Assembly: GCA_031771865.1 (NCBI GenBank)
Contig: JASISA010000029.1
Span: forward strand, 302,565 to 366,564
DNA: 64,000 nucleotides
Direction of reading: 5' to 3'
Origin: Nothophaeocryptopus gaeumannii
Lineage: Eukaryota > Ascomycota > Dothideomycetes > Mycosphaerellales > Mycosphaerellaceae
The position numbers and the translations under genes are program-made. Every line of letters begins with the position of its first letter. Within the stretch, counting starts at the first letter, position 1. Below the pieces are notes generated by a model. That model searched no databases. It was given only the letters and a program-made list of their open reading frames with translations, and was not told the origin of the DNA. Positions 57,533 to 64,000 of this stretch are shown piece after piece.

Positions 57533-58210
57533 TCACAAAGCCCTCCACTCACTCTCCACCTTCCCCAACTCGACCGTTAAACCCTCAACTTCCGCTCCAG
57601 CTTCTACGATCTGCGCGTCTAACCTCGCAAGCACAAGATCAATCGCATCTAGCACACTTTTCCCCAACCCAGCCGAAAGTAATTGACTCCGAAGCTGGAG
57701 CTGTTGCATCGCAACTGCTTGCAAATCACTGATTCGCTGACCAAGTTCGTTCGTTAGTCGATGGCCGAGGGAGAGCAGCAGTTGTGGGTCGCAGGTTTGA
57801 AGGAGTTCCTGCTGCAGTTCGGAGGTTCGGTGGGTGGTGCAGCTTGATGTGCGTGAGAGGGTTTGTTGGAAGGATGCGATTGCGTGGGTCAAGGGTGATG
57901 AGGAGAGGTCCATTCGATCGGAGGAATCAGTGGTATTGAACATGGAGCCATTGTGGCCTTCTGGCGGTGTCGGAGGTGGTGTTTGGAGCGAGTTCTCGGA
58001 AGTTGTCAATGGTCTTCTTGATTGCGACGTCGCGGTGGTGTCGTCCATATAATCCATGTCTTCTTCATCGTCATGCTCTGATCCGGGCATGTCTCCGTGC
58101 AACTTCGGATTGGCATGTGAATGTGAAACGTCTCTCTTCTTGAGCTGCGGCCGCTCAAACTCGTTCACAGAATGGAGTGTTCCTGCTTTTCGCTTGCTTG
58201 TATCCGCCAT
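57533..58210 (-). CDS. Unrecognised coiled-coil protein
   Basis: Single exon, 225 aa from ATG 58210 (MADTSKRKAGTLHSVNEF). The first half is polar and disordered with an acidic stretch (EHDDEEDMDYMDD) and TP-rich motifs (TPPPTPPEG). The second half (~120-225) is an amphipathic helical region: LLQTCDPQLLLSLGHRLTNE, ISDLQAVAMQQLQLRSQLL, VLARLDAQIVEAGAEVEGL. No named domain is visible. The frame extends upstream to 58360 but without an ATG. A structural or complex-subunit role is only a guess. Confidence 0.72.
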   Translation of the reverse strand: MADTSKRKAGTLHSVNEFERPQLKKRDVSHSHANPKLHGDMPGSEHDDEEDMDYMDDTTATSQSRRPLTTSENSLQTPPPTPPEGHNGSMFNTTDSSDRMDLSSSPLTHAIASFQQTLSRTSSCTTHRTSELQQELLQTCDPQLLLSLGHRLTNELGQRISDLQAVAMQQLQLRSQLLSAGLGKSVLDAIDLVLARLDAQIVEAGAEVEGLTVELGKVESEWRAL

Positions 58211-58638
58211 TGCCTGATGAGTGTTGCAAAAGAGAGCAAGAGGTCGAGATCGAGGTTGGACTCGGAGAGAAAGGCCAAGACGAAAATGGCGCCATCGCGG
58301 GGACGATCTGAGACCATGTCCCTTGTTTCCGAGGACTTTGATTTCACTTCGTATGCTCACTACAATTTCTGCTTACTCAAACAGCTTTTCCTGCCTTGAA
58401 AGCGTTGCAGACGAATGGAATGAACTTCGTCCATGGGATGGGTTCGAGATGTAGCTTGTGGAGTAGCGAAGACACTCTTCCCAACCAACAAACATTCTCT
58501 ATTGAGCGAAGAAGTTACCAGCAATGTTGCCCATATTTGACACGATGACAGCCTGTTTGCTTCCTCAAGCAGATAAGACCAATCTCACTGCCTCCATGTC
58601 CTCCCATGAAGCTGATACCGCAAATTTGAAACACTAAA
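58211..58638. other. Divergent promoter region
   Basis: About 430 bp between the coiled-coil gene (minus) and the decayed small gene (plus). No element recognised. Confidence 0.4.
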
Positions 58639-59054
58639 ATGACCACCTTCCAAGAGCCTCAAGCCGAAAAATATTGAAGAGTCAACGCCACCGCAGCTCT
58701 GAGGAAAGTCATCGACTCGGCCATCTCAGACGAAACAACATCGTCCCTCAGAGGAGCAGTAAGCAGCATGGACGACAGCCTCACATCCGCGACTGTTCAG
58801 TACATCGATGGGAAGCTTGCAGCAATACAGCCTGATAGAAAGGGCGTCTTCGCGCGGCTGTACACCACTCCTGGAGGCCAGCCCCATGTGTTGGGTACTA
58901 TTCGTTTCAGGTGAGAACTGTCGAGGAGGTCAACAAGCAGCTACCTATTAAGGAAGTGCGGGGGTATGTTGTTGCTTGTGTCGAGCAGACCATCCTGGAG
59001 ACCAAGGGTACTAGGACGATGAGTGCGAAGCTTAAGCAGCTCAGAGGGTATTAA
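58639..59054 (+). pseudogene. Decayed small gene: one premature TGA and one frameshift
   Basis: ATG 58639 opens MTTFQEPQAEKY and is stopped by TGA at 58675-58677, where TGG would continue the frame. Beyond it the same frame reads as plausible protein (NATAALRKVIDSAISDETT; SATVQYIDGKLAAIQPDRKG; ARLYTTPGGQPHVLG) to TGA 58912. A second frame, shifted by 2 nt from about 58890, continues with VRTVEEVNKQLPIKEVRGY and ILETKG to TAA 59054. An intron with donor GTGAGA at 58911 could explain the second break but not the first. No family recognised. A shorter live ORF from an internal ATG (58770 region) cannot be excluded. Confidence 0.4.
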
Positions 59055-59461
59055 GGGAAGGGAAGACATTCTAGCAATCACTGTGAATCAGTGAACCTGG
59101 AGCAGGCAGCTGGCAGCTCTGTTTAGTGTGCGCAAAGCTTCAGTAATCTTCTTGACATTACGTCGTTAGGCATCGAATGTTCCGGTCCGTCTGGATTACC
59201 ACATGAAGTGGTCAGAGTGGGTACACTAAAACACAAAGCAGTAGCAGTATTCATGACAGGCCGCCTTCCAAATCGGCCGTCCTTTCCTCTCGCATGCGAA
59301 AGTGGTCTCTTATCTCCCCACACAACGCCGTGCATCACAAACAATCGCTCAAAAAGAATCCGTCTTGTCTAGTCATCCCAATGCTGCCGAACCCGTCTAG
59401 TAATCTCGCTCTTCGTCGACCTCACGCCTCGCTTTTGTTTAAAACCACATTTACACGCACT
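59055..59461. other. Convergent 3' flanks, no gene seen
   Basis: About 400 bp between the decayed gene and the 3' end of the J-domain gene. Nothing recognised. Confidence 0.4.
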
Positions 59462-62400
59462 TCATGCCTCCGCCAAAGTCCCACTTGCCACCAACCCTTT
59501 GACCCTCTCTCGGTGTCCATCAAACAGACTGACTGCTTCAAGATGCCTCTCACAACCCAAGTTCCAAGCCTCGCGAACTTTCTCGTCCTCTTTTACAGAC
59601 TTGAAGTAATTGCCGAAACCCATGGGACCAGAAACAGGATCGCCGGCCGTACCAAGCCAGTCCATCCCGCAGTTCATACGTGCCTCGGCCTGCTTCTCGC
59701 GAGCTTCGAAGTGAGTGAGCATCAACCGGTTGAACAAGTGGAAGGCGAGAAGGTAATGGCTGAATCTCTCTGAGTAGTCCTGCCAGTTAGCTCTGGTGAA
59801 CTTCTGAGGCGCATCGGGCACCCTGGGCACGGTCGGAAGCTGAAACTTCTGCGGGTCCATTGGATGAGTTGGCAAAGTAGACGACGCCTGTGAATCGAAA
59901 GGCAATGTCGAGCTCATGTCAGCCAGACTGTTGAGGCCATTGGTCGACTTCACAAAGGGTGCCGTATTCGCAAGATCATCGAGATTCGTCTTCAGGCCTG
60001 ATTCTCCAGACTTGCGCTCAGTGCGACGAGAAGAGCTGCTCGTGTGTCGATGATGCTGCTGTGCCTGCTCCTTGCGCCACGCAGACGGTTCAACAGAGTA
60101 CAAGCGCGGCTCCTTGCCAGATGGCGTATTCTGTTCTGGTGCTTCGGCTCCGCTTTCGTCTTGTGGTGGAGTGTCGATGTCCATCGCATCACCGTCATCG
60201 GCTGGAGCAGCCCCGTTAATAGGGTTTCCGTTCTTGTCGACCTCTATCACGGTATCATTGTCATCAATAACATGTGGCGTGCTGCTCGCAGCAAAAGATG
60301 GCCCATTGCCGTTTTGCGAACCCTTTGAGAACGGCCGGCTACTCTTCCTACTGGGTCCCTTCGCTCCAGGTGGATTTGGAGGCGGCGGAGGCCAAGCGAA
60401 GGCACCATTTTCAATATCGCTGTGCCAAGCATTGGGATCAAATTTGGTGTCCACTGGGCTCTGTACAGAACCGGGGAAGGAGGTATCGCTGCCAGTGGGC
60501 CGTGTCTGTGATGGCATCGGTGAATTCGAGTTGCTCACAGGCGTGGAGTCGGTCGTCGCGGCACGCTGGCCTCCACGGTTCGAAGGGTATCGGCGACCTG
60601 GTGACGGCCTTCGCCCAGCAGTCCCAGCATCAGATGTAAAGTAGTCACCTGAGCCTTGGAACTTGCCACTCCAGCCTTCGGGGACAAAGTTGGTGTTGAT
60701 CTCTTCAACGCTTCTGCTCTTACCAGACGTTGGCTTGAATGTTTCGTTATCGATGGGGAACGAGAAACTGTGTGCAGAGCGTGTATTGTCAGCAAGCTTC
60801 TTAGGCGATGATTCGCGACCAACACTGGGGAAGTCTGCGAGTATTTGATCAAGGAAGTCATCCACAATCGTCACATCAGTTGATTTGCCATCTCTGGCAA
60901 TGCTGACGAGTTTGCGGAAAGTGTCGACATCGAGCTGGTTGAGCTGCTCGACATCACATTGACCCCGAAGTCTTGAACGGAAAAGCCAATAGGCATTTCG
61001 CTCATCCTCGGAAGCCTGCCGCCACAGCGGGTCATTCCAAACACTGTTGTTTTCGTTGTTGGATGCAGTCAAGTTGATTTGACTCTCATCTGGCTTCTTC
61101 CTTTTCTGCTGCGTGGTGCCCCAAACCGACGTGGGGATTGCCCAGCGCGGGATCTGCGGCTTACCCTTGGCTCTTGAATGAGAGCCAAAGGTCTTCGCAA
61201 TCCACGCAGAGCGGTCAAAAGTAGACGAATGTGCTTGCTTAACAGAAGGGGTGGCGTACATGTTATTGCTTTTCTTCCTCTCCTGCATGCTGGGCTGTTC
61301 GGAGTCAGTATAAGGGCCATCCTGCCCTGACGAAGGTGGAAACGGGCTGCGCTGCACATTAAATCGTGAGCTGGGTGGCGTCGGCTTCTTCTTGGGTCTA
61401 TTCTGTGGATCTTTAGGCGCGGCTTTGGGATGCTCTGAATTGTTCCCGCTGTCGAGCTCCTCTGGCGTCTCAGTCATGTCTTCCTCATTGTAATCGGAGG
61501 ACTCTTCTGTACCTGTGCTGGAGTCGCTGTACATGTCTGGGATGAACGGCATGCCCTTCGGTTGGGATGTCGGTGGCTCACGGGCGCCTGGATCCACGCT
61601 TCTTGCACGAGCATGGCCTCTAGCATCTCCAGGCGAAAGCTTTGTCGTGGCACGGGTGCTCGCAGAACGGCGGAGTCCATCACTGTTGAATGGAGTCTTC
61701 TCCCCGCTAAACGAGCTGTACGGTGTACTTACTCGGTTACCTTCCGAATAGGGGACATTATCATTGGAAGTCCGACTCTTGAATGGACGCAGCGGGTCTG
61801 CAAACGGTCTCTTCGGATCCGGCGGTGATGTTGGTGAATGCGGCGCCGACGCAGGCGGAGGACCAGGAGGCGGCGGAGGAAAGCCATCTCTACCAAAGTC
61901 TTCTGACTTGTGACGGTGGACATAGTGACTTGATGGTTGTGGTGCTGGTCGCTCGTCGGAGCCTGGGGCGTTGGGATCGAAGCCTCCTGCTCTTTTAGGC
62001 GTTCTCGGGGCTCGACCCTGACGACCCTGATGTGGCATGCCTGGCTGTCCAGCGTTCGCTTTCTGAAACGCGGCCCATGCAGACTGCTTGCTTGCCGCGT
62101 CTTCCTCCGTCGCTCCAGGTGCAGAGGGTTTGCCATACCGCATGCCGGCACGTATCTGCTCTTCAGTGGGCATCTTAGTGTCCTGCCTCTGCGTTCTCGG
62201 TCTAGTCGGCGTCGCTCCCGGCCTAGAAGACTTCGCAGCTTGGGGTTGAGGTTGAGGTTGCGGCTGTGGTGGTACCTCTCGTGGAGGCGGTTGAGGGGCA
62301 TATTTGGGACGCTGGGGGTTGTTCATACTCTGCCACGCTCGAAATTGTTGGGTACGGTCTGCTGCAGGACCCTTGTCTGGAGGCGCACCAGCAGCTGCGG

Positions 62401-62878
62401 GACGCGGAAAGTTGGTGAAACGATCAGCGCCGGTCGGTGTTGGCTGTGCTCGCTGCCATGTTCCCGGCTGCGTGCGGCGCGGTGGAGGTGGGAAGTCGGA
62501 GCGTGCGGCGTATGGGTTGCCTGGTGTAGGTACACTGGGCTTGAATGTCGCTGCACCACCCATGCCTGGGCCATAGAGGCCTGCCTTGCGCCGATCCGCA
62601 TCGTACTTGGCCTTTGTGGTCGGGTCGCTCAGGACCTCGTTCGCCGCCTGAATGGCCTGAAACCGCGGCACACACTCGTCCTCTTTCCCAGCATTGCGGT
62701 CCGGGTGGTATTGGAGGGCGAGCTTGCGGTAGGCTTTACGGACATCGTCGATGGAGGCAGCGGCAGTCAGATCGAGGTCCGCATAGTCTGCGAGGGTTCA
62801 GGTCAGTACATGCAGCGCAATATGGACATGCCTGCGGCTGAGTGCCATACAGTTGTGTTTGATATCTGGCTTTACCAT
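59462..62878 (-). CDS. Large J-domain (DnaJ class C) protein
   Basis: Two exons, 62851-62878 and 59462-62787 (63-nt GT-AG intron), give 1117 aa from ATG 62878 (MVKPDIKHNYYADLDL, the conserved fungal start). The J domain spans ~8-80: AYRKLALQYHPDRNAGKEDE with HPD at 37-39, then FQAIQAANEVLSDPTTKAKYD. It stimulates Hsp70 ATPase. No G/F-plus-zinc-finger region follows, so it is class C. Residues ~90-900 are Pro/Ser/Gln-rich and disordered. A conserved-looking helical C-terminal region (~960-1117; NWQDYSERFSHYLLAFHLFN; EREKQAEARMNCGMDWLG-like) closes the protein and probably defines its partner. The N-terminal exon of 28 nt is easily missed. Function beyond Hsp70 co-chaperone is inferred. Confidence 0.92.
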
Positions 62879-64000
62879 GTTGGCGTTGTTGGCGACAGAT
62901 CAAGGTCGACTCGACTGCGCGGTGGTGGAGCAATTCGCATAAGCGTACCCGGCGAGTGACAGGTGTCACGGCAGAAATGCATGTGAACAGCAGTGAAGTG
63001 AGGGCGGAAGTATCGCTTAGGCTCGTGACTGCGGGACGAGGTTCTAGATCAGACTGTCGCCCAGTTGTGTGGTGATGGCGAGTGAGTCGTTGTGGTGGTG
63101 GTAGTGGTAGTGGTGGTGGTGGTGAGAGCAGTGAAGCTGGGCAAGCAGCAGTAGGGTCTGTTGGTCGAGAGATGCGCGCGGCTGCGTCTTGGTCCCGCGC
63201 GGGCGCAAATGACTGAGTCTGAGTCTGAGTCCGGTGGTGGCGGAGTCGGTCGTCGTCGTTGTCTTTAGGGAAGCGTTTCCTCCCACTCTCAAGTACCACG
63301 CCGCCTTTCAAGCCGGACTTTGGGTGAGCGATGTCGCGTCTCGATGGGCTGTGTTGGGTGATGACGGCGAAGAAGTCGGGCAATAGATGTCGTACAGCTC
63401 TTGCACTGATGAGCACGGTCCTCCCGTCTTGCCGTCTTTGCTGCCGCACCCGCCGCGAACTCTGATGAGCTATCAGGCGGTGATTGTGTTCCAATTCCAA
63501 GGCGGAACGTGACGTGGAAGTGCCTCGTCCGCTTGACAGGATTGGCGTGCGCAGGGTTCAGATCGCGTCCCCTCAGCCACACCCGTCGGTGCGGCCCGTC
63601 TGAAGATGCTCAGATGCAGATGCTCCGCGCGACGACAGCGACAGCAGCAACGTCAGAGATGTATGTCCAGAGACGACTCACCTACGTTCTACCTTGTTTC
63701 TCCAGCATGTGTGTGAGAGAAAGACACATCTCATATCGCCCGCACGGACACGGCCAAAAACACCGCTAGAACTATGAGCGATAGTGAAACATGCTGAGTA
63801 TCCAGACCCTGATTTCCATCGCAGATCCGCTCGTGGACCTGCTCTCAGCACCATATCCCGACCTGGGAACCATGCTACTACAGCCTCCTCGACCTCGTTC
63901 GTCCCTGCAATTGGGCTCAAGAGGACGGATGATGTGACACGCCTCGACTCTTGGCAATCCAATCGAGACGAACGACATACCACCTCTTCCCATTCGGTGC
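62879..64000. other. Right-edge region, promoter of the J-domain gene, no gene seen
   Basis: Contains a GTGGTGGTAGTGGTAGTGG-type simple repeat at ~63090-63125 in the presumed 5' region of the J-domain gene and (GAGTCT)n-like repeats near 63212-63230. Open frames (up to 254 codons, 62736-63500 minus) overlap the J-domain first exon and intron and show no motif. A gene reaching in from the right edge was not recognised. Confidence 0.45.

Overview
The window looks like nuclear DNA of a filamentous ascomycete, probably a Dothideomycete close to Mycosphaerellales (class-level inference). The reasons are short GT-AG introns (mostly 53-130 nt) with clear branch sites and CAG/TAG acceptors, a set of conserved fungal housekeeping genes, and a transposon island mutated in the way repeat-induced point mutation (RIP) works: CpA/TpG turned into TpA while CpG is kept. 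Coding starts were set at true ATG codons and splice sites were read from the sequence.

Left part (0-38 kb), gene-rich: proteasome alpha-1 (SCL1, -) shares a ~340 bp promoter with a WKF-domain nuclear protein (+). Then come a TRP/Flc-type membrane protein (-), a quinone oxidoreductase (-), a small secreted or GPI-anchored protein (+), a 3.8 kb gene-poor stretch with minisatellites, a 1493-residue GTPase/RING/patatin protein (-), a membrane-tethered fibronectin-III/coiled-coil protein (-), a UBE2G1/Ubc15-like E2 (+), a MYND finger gene with a broken frame (-), a five-exon protein kinase (-), a small calcofluor-hypersensitivity-type protein (-) divergent from a dysferlin-domain peroxin-like protein (+), and an unnamed basic nuclear-type protein (+).

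Middle part (38.7-50.25 kb): one nested transposon island. A RIP-mutated element with 25-bp terminal inverted repeats contains a heavily RIP-mutated Tad1-like LINE. That LINE was later hit by two solo LTRs of one family in opposite orientations and by a second, lightly mutated, antisense copy of the same LINE. The inner LINE carries its own 14-bp target duplication and an internal RT deletion. A 5'-less open frame abuts the left edge of the island.

Right part (50.3-64 kb): a 2EXR/F-box-like protein (-), a possible small membrane protein (+), an SLN1-type hybrid histidine kinase (+), a coiled-coil protein (-), a decayed small gene (+) and a large J-domain protein (-). No operons, CRISPR arrays, rRNA or confident tRNA genes were seen. 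The genes look like independent transcription units. The most unusual single protein is the GTPase/RING/patatin architecture, whose catalytic serine is replaced by glycine; its layout resembles innate-immunity or self/non-self effectors, but that role is inference only.
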